Below, piece after piece: positions 52,784 through 63,897 of a stretch of DNA of 64,000 bases. The position numbers were made by a program, and so were the translations under genes. Every line of letters starts with the position of its first letter. Within the stretch, counting starts at the first letter, position 1. Origin of the DNA: Synaphobranchus kaupii (taxonomy: Eukaryota > Chordata > Actinopteri > Anguilliformes > Synaphobranchidae); NCBI GenBank assembly GCA_029718625.1, contig CM056387.1, forward strand, positions 32,868,105-32,932,104. The letters run 5' to 3'. A model generated the notes under the pieces. That model was not told the DNA's origin and searched no databases. It saw only the letters and a list, made by a program, of their open reading frames with translations.

Positions 52784-53240
52784 GTCGCATATCTTTTGGC
52801 TTTGTATGCCATGACTTCCTGATGTCTGTGACCCAACAACATTAAAAGACTCTTGATATCTTATTTTCTGGTACTCTTACAAGCGACACGATAACGTCTC
52901 TGCATTTGAATGGATCTCTATGGGAATTGGGGGGTGGGACTAGAATGGAACTGGAACACTGGAACAGTATGGAATACATGGTTGGCTAAATGGCTGTAAG
53001 TCATCAAGGGTCTGATGTATCAAACAAGCCTTAAATCATCACTCTGCTGCCAGAAATACAGTAGATATGGATGGATAACTTGAAGGGTTTCTTCTCCTGA
53101 CTTATTTTTCCATAGAGTTCAATAGGAAATATCGCTTGTAAGAGTACCAGAAAATAAGATAACAAGAGTCTTTTGATGGTGTTGGGTCACAGACATCAGG
53201 AAGTCATGGCATGCAAAGGATATGTGACCAAATACAAAAA
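52784..53240. mobile_element. Palindromic MITE
   Basis: Arms of ~110 bp in inverted orientation: 52784-52893 ('gcatatcttttggctttg...tggtactcttacaagcg') against 53128-53240 ('cgcttgtaagagtaccag...'). The centre is ~230 bp without a transposase. A fragment resembling the Tc1-like repeat of 35.9 kb follows near 53270. Confidence 0.75.
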
Positions 53241-53417
53241 ATTCTTACTTTATTCTATATATAAATGCAGGGGGTGCCAATAATTGTGACACGTGGTTTT
53301 GTTAAAAATAATTGTTATGCGACCAAATATTAAAAATTTAAAGGCACAGTCAACTTAGTGTATGTAAACGTCTGACCCACTGTAATTGTGATATAGTGAA
53401 TTAAAAGTAAAATAATT

Positions 53418-53937
53418 GTCGTGTCTTTTTTCTCTTAGAAGAATTCTCTCAGAGACAGGAGCTTGCCATTTCCATACAAACTTTATTAGTGATTAACAAA
53501 GCCGGGTGAGTTCATGAAGTCACACCCTTTCAGCCTTATTCCACAGGTTTTATACAGTTAAAACATGTATAGGCCCTCCTATCTTAGAATGTCCGATGGC
53601 CAATCGCCTGCTGCATACATTGAGACCTCCTTAATATATGCATTACTTCAGGTTTTCTAGCTTATTTACCAATCATAAAAATGTCTATAGCATATTGATG
53701 TGCACATCTGGTTATCCTTATCTGGGTATTGTCTCAGTCCTACGATTAACTGCTTACTTAAGGAATTCCCTGACCTTCTGTCACACAGATCATTACATGA
53801 TTTGTTTTCTCAGTTTTATCACCAACTGCCCAAGATTCTCCCTTGACCTTCAATCCCACAGGTCAGTTCATCCGGTGCTTGGCTGCACGTTCTCTCCTTC
53901 AGACAAACATTCATATAAACCTGCTTATGCACCAATT

Positions 53938-53977
<40 letters not shown>

Positions 53978-54030
53978 CTCATTACAGAGTCCCACACTAT
54001 TCTAACAGAAACTTTCCTATATAATCTGTA
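53418..54030 (-). mobile_element. Possible LTR-like sequence
   Basis: Starts TGTCGTGTC and has a reversed AATAAAG about 65 bp in, like the solo LTR at 12670. The other end and any target duplication are not visible, so this is tentative. It includes a (TA)n run at about 53941-53970. Confidence 0.3.
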
Positions 54031-54147
54031 AACAATTGTTGGAAAAATTACTTGTCATGCACAAACTAGATGGCCTAACTGACTTGCCAACACTATAGTT
54101 TACTAACATGAAATCTGTGGAGTGGTTAAAAAATTAGTTTTAATGAC

Positions 54148-54170
54148 NNNNNNNNNNNNNNNNNNNNNNN
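54148..54170. other. Assembly gap, 23 N
   Basis: A short run of undetermined bases. Confidence 1.
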
Positions 54171-54925
54171 CATAGCAACATGTCTCCCTTCTATCTGCAC
54201 ATTCACTTAAAACCTGGGTTTTCAACCTTTTCTGATTCAGGGGTTAGTGATGGGCATTTGGTCTGAAACTGGGAATCGATTCCAGAACCGGTTCTCAGTT
54301 TTGGAACCGGGTTCAAGAATCGATTCCGATTCCAAATCAATTAAAAATGTTTCTCATGAAATGCTGTCACTGCGTTGCTGTATTAATTAGCGATTTCACT
54401 TGCAGTTAAACATAACTAGCCTATATCAAGGTAAAAACATTTGCTAGCAGCATTGCTGATTTCACAATGACTTTGGATTTTCTCCTAAAGCCGTTGGCCT
54501 AGCTATTCCCTATTGTCGCCGCGTAACATCATGGGTTTGGCTTTTTTGGTTGACAGATTGCGTCACTTGTTTTGGGATTTAAAAAATGAGCCTGGCAACT
54601 CATTTTCATTTTTTTTTCATTTTTTATTTTATTAATACAGGGAAAAAAGATAATAGTACATAAAAGTTCTAAAATCTTTGGGCCCTACTCAGTACATTAC
54701 TGGTTTACAGAGGGTTCCCTGTCCTACAGCATAGAAATAAAGAAAGAAAGAGATGGAAAGAAAGGAGATAATTTGTTTAAGAGGGTTTATCCTAGATAAT
54801 ATTTGAAAAAAAAAGAGTAAAAAATCTATAGATATGAAGTTTGTATATTAAACTGTGAGAAATTTCAGAAAAAAAAAAAAAGTGAGTGTTTATGGAGCAG
54901 ATACAGCATGACCTGAAATTAATTA
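54171..54925. other. No recognised gene
   Basis: AT-rich sequence, the right part being the 3' tail of the LINE that follows. A stretch near 54260-54330 ('gaatcgattccagaaccggttc') contains short palindromic repeats. Confidence 0.4.
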
Positions 54926-54929
54926 TAGT

Positions 54930-56085
54930 CTAGTGTTGACAGATTTGATTATTTATAAGATGAGATTTGAGCTGTTTTTTAAAGTTGTTAAAATGTATAT
55001 TTGTCCTTATATTTAATGGTAAATTATTCCATGATTCGGTGTTTATATTGAAAAACGTTTTTTGACCAAAATAGTTTTTGTATCTTTGAAGTGGATTTAA
55101 TGCGTTTGTAATGGTGTCTTGTCTTTGTTGTCGGTTATTGGAATGACGTTGCAATAGGTTGCTAATGATCTGAGGAAGAGTATTGTTTTGTATTTTATGA
55201 TAAAGTTTTAAATTCAGTAATATTTGGTAATTTTCAAAAGTGAGCGCATTTATTTGTTGCAATGCAATGATGTGTGCGAGACGGTAGTTTCGCATGAATT
55301 TTATACAATCTATTATAAAGACGAATGATTGGGTCTAATGTGCATTTTGTAGCAGATGACCAAATTGGTAAACAATATGATAATGTGGATAGAATTATGG
55401 CATTTAAATATGTAATTGAAACGGTTTGTGTAAGATATGTCCGAATTTTATTGTAGACGAAAAGTTTTTTATTTAGCTGTTTTGCAAGGTATTCAATATG
55501 TGGTTTAAACGTCATATGACCGTCAAGCGTGACGCCGATATATTTATAAGTACCCGTAACAGTCAGGGGTTCATTTTTTAATTGTATATTGGGCGGAGTC
55601 GAAAATGTTTTTTGAGAGGATCGAAAATACATACATTGTGTTTTTTTATATTTAATGTTAAATGATTTCTGTGAAGCCAGTGGTGAAGAGCTTGTAGGTC
55701 CAATGAAAGTTTGGAATAAATGTCATCTATTTTATGCGCAGAAGTAAAGATAACGGTGTTGTCCGCGTATAGAAGCACTTGAGTTGACGAGCATACTTAG
55801 GGCAGATCATTAATATATAATATGAACAATAGCGGTCCTAGAATAGATCCTTGTGGTACACCGATATTGCTTGTAGTAGAAGTGGATTTAAATTGATCTA
55901 TTTGGACCAGTTGTGATCTTTCTAATAGATACGATGAAAGCATGTTTATTGCAGTTGATGATAAATTGAACTTTGTTAACTTATTGAGAAGTATAGAATG
56001 ATTAACGGTATCAAATGCTTTTGAAAAATCTATAAATATTGCACCTGTTATATTCCCTTCATTTAATGATTGTCAAATTGATTCC
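54930..56085 (-). mobile_element. Host LINE (CR1/L2 group), RT C-terminal half
   Basis: The minus strand holds the second half of an RT in three overlapping broken frames: FIDFSKAFDTVNHS near 56000-56035, LLYADNTVIF near 55745-55778, then YKYIGVTLDGHMTF, SYCLPIWSSATK and a helical C-terminus (FFNINTESWNNLPLNIR). The catalytic box reads YADN instead of YADD. The upstream half is at 60.26-62.9 kb; the two are separated by the inserted L2-like element. Confidence 0.8.
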
Positions 56086-56270
56086 GTGAGATATATAATA
56101 ATAATAATAATAATAAACTTTATTTGTATAGCACCTTTCATACATAAAATGCAGCCCAAAGTGCTTCACAACAATAGAAAACAAAATACAGAACAAAAGC
56201 AATAGAAGAAAAATAGACATAAAAGACAATAGAACATTTACGAGACAATGTCCCTCCTTCGAGGTATATT

Positions 56271-56520
56271 TGCCCATGGGTGGGAGCGGCATACAGCCTC
56301 CACAGTTTGAATCACTCCGCAGTGTGACGAACCCGTCGGTCCCTAGTCAACTTTTAAGTTGAGCGCCCTACTGGCCTCTTTCTACGTTTTGATTTTCATT
56401 TGCCCATGGGTGGGAGCAGCATACAGCCTCCACAGTTTGAATCACTCCGCAGAGTGACGAACCCGTCGGTCCCTAGTCAAACTTGTAAATTGAGCGCCCT
56501 ACTGGCCTCTTCTTTCACCC
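56271..56520. repeat. 130-bp tandem duplication
   Basis: Two copies of a unit starting 'tgcccatgggtgggagc' (56271 and 56401), with a few differences. Confidence 0.9.
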
Positions 56521-56853
56521 CACTATACAGAATAAAAGAAAGAAAAGAAATAAAATAAAATAATAGATAAAACAGCTTTAAAAAGATAAATAAGCTTAAA
56601 AATAAATAAATTAGACTAGTACATGGTAATAAAAATAATAAAAAAACACACATCAGTCCTAAAAGTAAGAAAATTAAATTAAAATTAAAATTAAAAGGCA
56701 GAGCAAGCTAACTAAAGGCAAGTTTAAATAGGTGTGTTTTAAGAAGTTTCTTAAAAATGTTAAGAGTTTCTGCCTCTTTGATATTGCCTGGTAAGGCGTT
56801 CCAAAGCCTAGGGGCATAAAAGCTAAAAGCCGCCTCACCGCTTCTCTTACGGT

Positions 56854-57180
56854 TTACTTTGGAATCACTAAGAGAGAAGCAGTGGAGGATCTAAGGGTTC
56901 TACTAGGCACATGTTCCTGAATGCAGTCACCTAAGTATGTTGGTGCTAAACCTTTTATCGTTTTAAAAACTAGAAGAAGAACCTTAAAATCTATTCTAAA
57001 ACGCACAGGTAGCCAGTGTAGTTTAAGGAGTGTGGGGGTAATGTGGTCTCTCTTTTTTGTGCCAGTCAATACCCTTGCAGCCGCATTCTGAACTAACTGT
57101 AGTTTTTTAATGCTTTTTTGGGGGAGACCAGAGAGAAGGCTATTGCAGTAGTCAAGGCGACTTGTGATAAAAGCATGCAT
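56854..57180 (-). CDS. L2-like LINE, RT C-terminal part
   Basis: Contains SRLDYCNSLLSGLPQKSIKKLQLVQNAAARVL as separate recognisable motifs and LHWLPVRFRIDFK, GLAPTYLGD: the conserved C-terminal region of L2-type polymerases. Same phase as the RT frame at 57388-58803 but separated from it by stop codons. The continuation to 56.7 kb (an APRLWNALP-like stretch) is in a shifted phase. Confidence 0.85.
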   Translation of the reverse strand: MHAFITSRLDYCNSLLSGLPQKSIKKLQLVQNAAARVLTGTKKRDHITPTLLKLHWLPVRFRIDFKVLLLVFKTIKGLAPTYLGDCIQEHVPSRTLRSSTASLLVIPK

Positions 57181-57387
57181 AAGCTTTTCTGCGTCTGCTT
57201 GTCGGAGGAGAGGTCTGACCTTTGCAATGTTTCTTAAATGAAAGAAGGCAATTTTAGTAACATTTCTTATATGGGGCTCAAAGGTTAGGTCATTATCTAT
57301 AATAACGCCTAGATTATTGGCTTCCCGATTACTGCATAGGCCCAGATGCTCTAGATTTTTTGATATTGCATCTCTTTGAGGTCTTGG

Positions 57388-58803
57388 TCAAATCAAAATG
57401 GCCTCTGTTTTGTCATCGTTCAACTGGAGAAAATTCTGGGACATCCACATTTTTATATCTTTCAGACACTTCTCCAGTGAGCTGAATGGACTTGTATCAC
57501 CAGGGAACACAGAAATGTACAATTGTGTGTCATCAGCATAGCTGTGGAAATTAACACTATGCTTTCTAATGATGTTACCCAGTGGTAGCATATACAAAGA
57601 GAACAGTAAAGGCCCAAGAATAGATCCTTGAGGGACCCCACATATAATACTAACCGTGTCAGACACAGCGTCTCCTAGTGCAACAACAAATCCTCTCCTA
57701 GTAAGGTATGGTTTAAACCACTCTAGTACTGGTCCCGAAAGACCCACCCAATGTTCCAGACGGTGCATTAAAATGTTGTGATCCACTGTATCAAACGCAG
57801 CACTCAAGTCCAGTAAAACTAGAACAGCAACACCACCACTGTCAATGGTTACCCGCAGGTCATTTACAACCTTTACCAGGGCAGTCTCTGTGCTATGGTT
57901 AGATCGGAAGCCTGATTGGTATTTTTCAAGGGTGTTGTATCTAATCAGGAATTGATTCAGTTGTCTAAAAACAATTTTTTCTAGGATTTTACTTAAAAAA
58001 GGGATGTTGGATATAGGCCTGAAATTACTGAGCACAGAGCTGTCTAAATGCCTTTTTTTCAGTGTTGGTCTCACAATGGCAGATTTCAAGGTGGTGGGGA
58101 ATATGCCAGCTGATAGAGAACAGTTCACAATTTCCAAAACATCATCAAGTAAACAATCATACACCTTTTTGAAGAACTTTGTGGGGATGGGATCAAGTGA
58201 GCAGGTTGAGGGTTTAATTTGAGAGATAATTTCACTCAAAGCTTGCGTGTCAATCTGCTCAAATGAATCCATGACAGCATCAATTTGTCTACATTGATCA
58301 TCTAATTCTGTAGTTACGTTGACCCGGGAGATTTGTGAGCGAATACTGGATATCTTTTCTTGAAAGAAAGTAGCAAACTCATTACATCTAGATGTGGAAC
58401 TGGACGCAATGTCAGGATCAGCAGTCATCACAGGGTTAATTAATCGATCAATTGTTGAAAAAAGAATGCTAGGTGTATTCTTGTTTTCATTTTCGGTAAT
58501 AATCTTGGAAAAGTAATCTTTTCTTGCCAGACGTATTGCTTTGTTATAGGCAGTCATGGCTTCTTTGTATATATTACAGTGAACTGTGAGCCTAGTTTTC
58601 CTCCATTTTCTTTCAGCTGCCCGACAGATTCTCTTAATATCATTAACACTGTTATTGTTTAGCCATGGGGAGATTCTGTCAGTCGACCTCTTTTTAATCT
58701 TTAGTGGAGCAACAGTATTTAGAGCAGATGACAAGGCATTGTTGAAATTTTCAACCATGTCATTTAAAGAGCAGTCATAAATAAATGGCTCAAGCGATCT
58801 CAT
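57388..58803 (-). CDS. L2-like LINE reverse transcriptase
   Basis: A 471-residue frame. Linker with SPWLNNNSVNDIKRICRAAERKWRK, then LDPIPTKFFKKV, NFRPISNIPFLSKILEKIV, YQSGFRSNHSTETALVKV, motif A VLLDLSAAFDTVDH, motif B CGVPQGSILGPLLFSLYM, and catalytic YADDTQLY (near residue 430). All RT motifs are present. It ends at an in-frame TGA (57388-57390). The upstream endonuclease is in the same phase, separated by one TAA at 58849-58851. Confidence 0.92.
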   Translation of the reverse strand: MRSLEPFIYDCSLNDMVENFNNALSSALNTVAPLKIKKRSTDRISPWLNNNSVNDIKRICRAAERKWRKTRLTVHCNIYKEAMTAYNKAIRLARKDYFSKIITENENKNTPSILFSTIDRLINPVMTADPDIASSSTSRCNEFATFFQEKISSIRSQISRVNVTTELDDQCRQIDAVMDSFEQIDTQALSEIISQIKPSTCSLDPIPTKFFKKVYDCLLDDVLEIVNCSLSAGIFPTTLKSAIVRPTLKKRHLDSSVLSNFRPISNIPFLSKILEKIVFRQLNQFLIRYNTLEKYQSGFRSNHSTETALVKVVNDLRVTIDSGGVAVLVLLDLSAAFDTVDHNILMHRLEHWVGLSGPVLEWFKPYLTRRGFVVALGDAVSDTVSIICGVPQGSILGPLLFSLYMLPLGNIIRKHSVNFHSYADDTQLYISVFPGDTSPFSSLEKCLKDIKMWMSQNFLQLNDDKTEAILI

Positions 58804-58848
58804 GATATTAGAAAACTTTGCTTCAGCCTTGCTATCTAGGAATCTCCT

Positions 58849-59658
58849 TTAGACCAAAAATTCCCTTTTGGTCTTTGTTAAGGTTAAGTTGGCATCAAAA
58901 AACACACAGTGATGGTCAGAAATAGGTAATTCAAGTACTAAAACGTTATCAATGTTTAACCCTGTTGTTATTACTAAGTCTAGGGTGTTACCATGCTGAT
59001 GAGTGGCTTCCTTTACATGTTGGGTAAGTTCAAAGCTGTCCAGTAAATTCATAAGCTCCATAGCTTTGGAGTCATTCTTTTTATTAATATGAATATTCAG
59101 GTCTTCATTCAGGATTAATCTATCATATCTAGTGATACCAAGTGAGATCAGCTCTGAGAATTCCTGTAGAAATAGTGATGAATATCTTGGTGGCCGATAT
59201 AATGTAATGATGAGCACTGATAATTCTGCTTTGAGCTCAAGAGCGAGATATTCAAATGATGTAAATTCACCCAGGTCCATATCATTACACACAAACTGTG
59301 TAGAGAAAATGGCTGCAATCCCCCCTCCTTTCCTGTTTTGTCTGACTGACTGATAAAAATTATAGTTTGGAGGACAAGCCTCTATCAGTGTTGCTACACC
59401 AGTAGTGCTGTTTAGCCAGGTCTCAACTAAAAACATGCAATGCAAATTCCTTTCAATTATCAGATCATTAACCAAAAAGGATTTGTTAGCCAATGATCTG
59501 ACATTAAAAATAGCTAATTTCAGCTGTAGGGATTCTGTGACAGGAAAGAAGACTGGTTGTGGCTGAACAGTAACAAATTTAAGATTACTGAGACAGGTAC
59601 CGGATGGTCTGTGATTGTTGCGATGTGTTTGACCATGCCACCGGCTGTTTAAGATCAC
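58849..59658 (-). CDS. L2-like LINE endonuclease
   Basis: A 269-residue frame with LKLAIFNVRSLANKS, CMFLVETWL (catalytic Glu), GGGIAAIFS, LIITLYRPPR, the DLNIHIN box (preceded by LILNE where LILGDLN-like text is usual), TLDLVITTGL and SDHHCVFF. It nicks the target in the nucleus. One stop codon separates it from the RT in the same phase. Confidence 0.9.
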   Translation of the reverse strand: MILNSRWHGQTHRNNHRPSGTCLSNLKFVTVQPQPVFFPVTESLQLKLAIFNVRSLANKSFLVNDLIIERNLHCMFLVETWLNSTTGVATLIEACPPNYNFYQSVRQNRKGGGIAAIFSTQFVCNDMDLGEFTSFEYLALELKAELSVLIITLYRPPRYSSLFLQEFSELISLGITRYDRLILNEDLNIHINKKNDSKAMELMNLLDSFELTQHVKEATHQHGNTLDLVITTGLNIDNVLVLELPISDHHCVFFDANLTLTKTKREFLV

Positions 59659-59691
59659 CGGTATGTTTAAAGAAGCGGCATGGGGTCTGTC

Positions 59692-60245
59692 TCATCTCTG
59701 GTAGACACCTGAGTGATGATGTCTGTGGTTACTGCTGTGTAATATTTCATCAATTTGACTGAGCTTCAGCGTGGCAGCTTTGATTAACTCCTTGATTGGT
59801 GAGTGTGGTGGAGGGGGAGAGGGGGGTCGTTGGGTCCCTGATTTGGACAGAGACGTCCTCCGAATGCCTTGGGTGATGTGGAGCAGAGGGTCAGGTGAGG
59901 GGGGAGAGATACCAGCTGTCTGCCTGTGCGTGCTGTCCTTCACGCTTATCTTGTTTGGGTATGGCATTCCAAGAGCATGATGTAGGTTGGCACCAAGTAG
60001 TCTGGATCCAGTGTTGTTTGGATGAACCCCATCGGGTCTGAAGCGGTCTTTGCAGTTCCAAAAGATATTGAAATTGTCAATAAACTTTATCCCATGGGTG
60101 AGGCACGCCGATGTCAGCCATGTATTCAGGCCAAGAAGTCTGCTAAAAGATTCAATTCCTTTCCCCAGAATTGGAATGGGGCCTGAGATGAATATATGTT
60201 GCGATTGACAGTCGCTCAGTTTCTCCAGTAGCAGGGAAAAGTCTT
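59692..60245 (-). CDS. L2-like LINE ORF1, C-terminal part
   Basis: The minus strand from about 60245 reads the end of an SGNH/GDSL esterase-type domain (IFISGPIPILGKG, then FSRLLGLNTWL, WNCKDRFRPDGVHPN with the catalytic Asp-x-x-His, and LGANLHHALGMPYPN). A Pro/Ser-rich tail follows (59967-59692). The N-terminal half, with the Ser of the GDS motif, is missing because the element is truncated at about 60250. Confidence 0.75.
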
Positions 60246-60302
60246 TTTTTTAAATAATACAGCAGACGTGGTTGATCTGTTTGTTCGAAAACCAAACTGA
60301 AA

Positions 60303-60998
60303 TTAATTTAAAAGACCGTACGATTCTAAGTCGGTGAGTTGAGTGGCTAGCACCTTTTCCATGACCTTTGACATTATAGGTAGAATAGATATCGGTCTAT
60401 AATTCGATAAGACTGTGGGCTCTCCTGCTTTGTAAATGGGAATGATTTTAGATGTTTTCCATGCAGAAGGAAAAACTGACTTTGCAATACATAAGGTTAT
60501 GAGATGATGGGTGACTGCTAATAAAGAATCCAAATGTGACAGAAAGAAGTCTGAGTTAATGTTGTGTGTATCCTTTGATTTGGTCTTCTTTAAAGAATGT
60601 GTGATGTTTATTAAACACTCTTGAGATATCTCTGTAAAGGAGAAAGGTTGTGATTGTAAGGGAGAAAATTCCAATTGTTGCATAGATGGATCAAAGTGGG
60701 CTGCAAGCTTTTCTACTGATGAAATAAAAAAAGCATTAAACACGCAAGCAAGTTTTTGAGGCTCTGTTAGCAATACTCCATGTGAGAAAACGCTTATCTT
60801 GGCTTGGTTATATTTTGTCCTTCCTCCAGTTATGGTGTTCAGTGCATCCCACAGCTTTTTGGGGTGCAAAGAGGCTTCATTTATAAGGTTCTGATAATAA
60901 TTAGTTTTTGCTTTCTGTAACTCGGCGGTACATTTATTCCTATTTGTCGCGAAAGCTTGTTTATCTGTTAATAATTTAGTACGGTAGTAGTTTTTCAT
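60303..60998 (-). CDS. Host LINE, RT N-terminal part
   Basis: A 231-residue frame with a Lys-rich linker (MKNYYRTKLLTDKQAFATNRNK), KKLWDALNTITGGR, and RT motifs SVFPSAWKTSKIIPIYKAG and LSNYRPISILPIMSKVMEKVL. It ends at TAA (60303-60305). The next conserved motif (QFGFRTNRSTT) follows at once, and then the inserted L2-like element. Distinct from the inserted element in sequence. Confidence 0.85.
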   Translation of the reverse strand: MKNYYRTKLLTDKQAFATNRNKCTAELQKAKTNYYQNLINEASLHPKKLWDALNTITGGRTKYNQAKISVFSHGVLLTEPQKLACVFNAFFISSVEKLAAHFDPSMQQLEFSPLQSQPFSFTEISQECLINITHSLKKTKSKDTHNINSDFFLSHLDSLLAVTHHLITLCIAKSVFPSAWKTSKIIPIYKAGEPTVLSNYRPISILPIMSKVMEKVLATQLTDLESYGLLN

Positions 60999-61265
60999 AT
61001 TTTTTTATTTTTGTTTGAGCAGACATAGTATATTTGGTGTAATCCAAGGGAAAGATAATTGTCAAGACTTTAGTTTAAAACTTTTTGTGTATTTTTTAGT
61101 TATAGTCTTAATTTTTTCATGCATTCTCGTGAGTATTTGCTCTGGGTTGTTCATCTTATTCTCCTCTTCCCAGTTAATGTTATTAATCTTGTTTTGGTAC
61201 GTCTGTTTTTTGGAGCCTGGTATCATTTTTATAACATTCAATTTGTGTCCCTTATGTTCTATAAT

Positions 61266-61922
61266 TTATTTTCTAATAGCAAAGGTAAGAAAATGGTCTG
61301 ATATTGTTGTTTTAATAACCCCATTTATGTTATATTTTGTCGGTTCATTGGAAAAAATGAGATCAATAATTGTTTCACATGTACAACACACTCGCATTGG
61401 TTCCTTTATCAATTGCTCAAGTCCGAATTTGGTTGCTACATGTTTGAGCGGTGTAGCAATAGTGTTATACCAATTTAAGTTGAAATCACCAAGTAGTATG
61501 TATTCTTTTGTTTTTACCGACTGAAGAATAGTTGTTAGAGATGATACATAATCTATTGGTGACATGTTAGGAGGTTCATATGAAACTAAAATATCTATAG
61601 CATGCTGAGATGTTAAATAAAAAGTGATTTGTAACGTTTCGGATGCCGTGTCTGTTAGATTTTTTGTTGATGAGTACTTATTTGATAGATATATTGCTAC
61701 TCCTGCTCCACGTTTCCCAACCCGGTCTTTACTAAATAAATTGTAATTCTCAATATAAAGAAAGAAGTCCAGAATTGTTGGTGTAAGCCAAGTTTCTGAG
61801 ACAGCAAAAATATCTATGCTACTTTGTGTCAGCAGTATTTTGACTTGATCAAGTTTAGATACTAAACTACAGACATTAAGATGACATATTTTTAGTCCTT
61901 TAGCATTTTTAAGATGACTCAC
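61266..61922 (-). CDS. Host LINE endonuclease
   Basis: A 218-residue frame with LKICHLNVCSLVSKLDQVK, IFAVSETWL (catalytic Glu), RGAGVAIYLSNK, ILLGDFNLNW (catalytic Asp and Asn), IIDLIFSN and ISDHFLTF. A complete set of endonuclease motifs. Confidence 0.88.
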   Translation of the reverse strand: MSHLKNAKGLKICHLNVCSLVSKLDQVKILLTQSSIDIFAVSETWLTPTILDFFLYIENYNLFSKDRVGKRGAGVAIYLSNKYSSTKNLTDTASETLQITFYLTSQHAIDILVSYEPPNMSPIDYVSSLTTILQSVKTKEYILLGDFNLNWYNTIATPLKHVATKFGLEQLIKEPMRVCCTCETIIDLIFSNEPTKYNINGVIKTTISDHFLTFAIRK

Positions 61923-62093
61923 TGTTTTGGGGGTCTTCCAGTTTTGTTTATTTCTCTTTTTTCTATTTTTAAATGTATCGACAGGGCTGGAACCCTCGGT
62001 TCTAAGAACGTCGCTAGCAGGGGGGACAGTAGGCTGAGGTAATATGAACGGAAGAGGACTGATTTCCGGTGAGGGAGTGTGAGATGTAACTAG

Positions 62094-62846
62094 TCAGTCC
62101 CTTGGATAGTTTTGCACCGTGTGATGCATGTTCGCCGATAGCATTTGGCTACCCCATTTGTTGGGATGTATCCCGTCTCTATTAAAAAGAGAAGAACGGT
62201 TCCAAAACAAGTTAAAATTGTCACTGAAGCCCATGTTGTGAGTCCTGCTGGCGGACTGAAGCCAAGTGTGAAGGCTCAGGATTCTGCTAAAACAGCCAGC
62301 TCCACGACCAAAAGTGGGGATGAGCCCGGAAATAAAAACAGACTTTCCACAGTCTTTTAAAACGTTAAAAAGGAGGTTAAGATCGTTTTTTGTGCGCTCA
62401 GACTCCCGATGAGTTGTATCATTTGTCCCCACTATAACCCGGACTATAGAGGTTGGGAGTGAGGAGAGTAGCCCCGGTAGCTTACTCAGGATAACCGGGA
62501 CCGTGGCTTCAGGGAAACAGCGTGTCGCTACATTGAAGAAGCGAATATTCCTAATTATGGAATCACCCACTATCAATGTAGTCGGGGAGAAGAGGGGACG
62601 AGGCGATGGTGAAACTGAGGAGTCCAAGGAGTGTGTCTGGGCTGGCGAATGTTGTGGCAAGGCCACGCCATCAGGTCTAGGAGACGGATTTCCTACTGGC
62701 ACAGGACAAGGAATACCACCAGAGCGACTGATCACAGCTTCCACGAGGCACCTTCGCCAGGAAGCGGAAGTCTGCTCTTCCAGAACTGAAATCCTTTCCT
62801 TTAATGCATTGCCGTTTTCGCAATGCAGGGAGTTCAGGGTCGGCAT
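62094..62846 (-). CDS. Host LINE ORF1, SGNH esterase type
   Basis: A 250-residue frame. The N-terminal part holds a short coiled coil (LKERISVLEEQTSASWRR, about 13-32), then a Pro-rich linker. The SGNH hydrolase-like domain runs from about 85: LIVGDSIIRNI (GDS with nucleophile Ser), IVGTNDTT (Gly/Asn block III), and DGIHPNKWG near 228 (Asp-x-x-His). This is the ORF1 type found in CR1/L2-group LINEs. Confidence 0.88.
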   Translation of the reverse strand: MPTLNSLHCENGNALKERISVLEEQTSASWRRCLVEAVISRSGGIPCPVPVGNPSPRPDGVALPQHSPAQTHSLDSSVSPSPRPLFSPTTLIVGDSIIRNIRFFNVATRCFPEATVPVILSKLPGLLSSLPTSIVRVIVGTNDTTHRESERTKNDLNLLFNVLKDCGKSVFISGLIPTFGRGAGCFSRILSLHTWLQSASRTHNMGFSDNFNLFWNRSSLFNRDGIHPNKWGSQMLSANMHHTVQNYPRD

Positions 62847-62910
62847 TTCTATGTTATTCGCAATCGGTTTGTGCGCAATCGGTTCTGTTCAATTGGTCGA
62901 ACAGTAAAAT

Positions 62911-63594
62911 TAAATAATATGATAAAATAATAAAAAGCTAAAATAATAAAATAGTGATAAAATGCCAAAAACGTGGCGATTATTTCAAACTCAGCTCAGC
63001 TCACTCAGCTCGCTCGGACGTTAGTGTGAGCATGTGTCCAAAATCGTGGCGATTATTTAGAACTCAGCTCAGCTCACTCAGCTCGCTCGGACGTTAGTGT
63101 GAGCATGCGTCTATAACAAGCTGTGGTGCTATGCTCCAAAATGACTTCACAAAACTCACTGATATAAAGCTGATGGCTAGCCTAGAATACTAGCTAACGT
63201 TAATCTAGTTTGTGGCAATTTTGGCTATTTTTATCTTTTGCGATTAAAATGTCAATTCTGAATGTGATTAAAGTTTGAACCGTCAATTGTCAACTTGTTA
63301 AAATTGCCTACCTTTTAAAATAGGCCAAGGTAGGCTACTTTAGGATAGCTGCCTGTTGTTGATCTGATGTTAGGCAACTCGCCATGTTTCCTTAATGCAG
63401 GCACTGCGACCAGCACTGACAGTCAATCCCAAAATTGTCTATCTTGATTCCATGCGTGTTGGATTGGTTCTAAATAACAACTGGAAATTAGGTTGTCTAT
63501 TTGAAGACACAATTCTCAACTTTGATTTAAAAAAGAATAAAATCAAACGCTTTAGGCTATTATTAATAGCCTAGTGTTTGATTGTGTTGGTCTT
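62911..63594. other. Host LINE 5' region and flank, with tandem repeat
   Basis: A 73-bp unit starting 'cgtggcgattattt' is present twice (62972-63044 and 63045-63112), each containing 'gctcagctcactcagctcgctcgg'. This resembles promoter monomers in a LINE 5' UTR. The remainder has no recognised feature. Confidence 0.6.
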
Positions 63595-63897
63595 GGGTGT
63601 GTTCGAATTCAACGAACAAGGCGAACGTTTGCAAACTATTGCAAACTTTTTCCGTTAGCTTTGTGTTCGCCACAAACGTTTGCAAACATAAGCGAACGGT
63701 CTGAAAAGGTAGTTTGCGGCGAACAAAAAATGGACGCTGGACTGAGGGAAATGTGTTCCCATGGAGATTTCAATTGAAGATACTGGTAATGCAAACAATT
63801 TGGAACGTTTTTAAAAAGCCGTTCAAATTTAACCGTTCAAAGAAAACATGTTTGCCACGCACGTTCGGCTGTGTTCGCTGAATTTGAACGCACCTCT
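63595..63897. mobile_element. MITE with ~35-bp terminal inverted repeats
   Basis: The ends GGTGTGTTCGAATTCAACGA and (reverse complement of the right end) AGGTGCGTTCAAATTCAGCG match closely. It is flanked by GGTCTT direct repeats (63589-63594 and 63898-63903), extendable to 8 bp with one mismatch. No transposase; the superfamily is unclear. Confidence 0.75.

Larger units (their letters stand above)
56088..60250 (-). mobile_element. L2/Maui-like LINE inserted in another LINE
   Basis: It contains, from its 5' side, the end of an esterase-type ORF1, an endonuclease, an RT and a 3' tail of ATA repeats (56088-56114). Both sides of the host RT frame read through the insertion point (QFGFRTNRSTTSAVLF at 60.25-60.30 kb and LTESI...GAIFIDFSKAFD at 56.0-56.08 kb), so the boundaries are well fixed. 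The endonuclease, RT and C-terminal frames share one phase, interrupted by single stop codons. A 130-bp tandem duplication lies in the 3' UTR (56271-56520). Confidence 0.88.
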
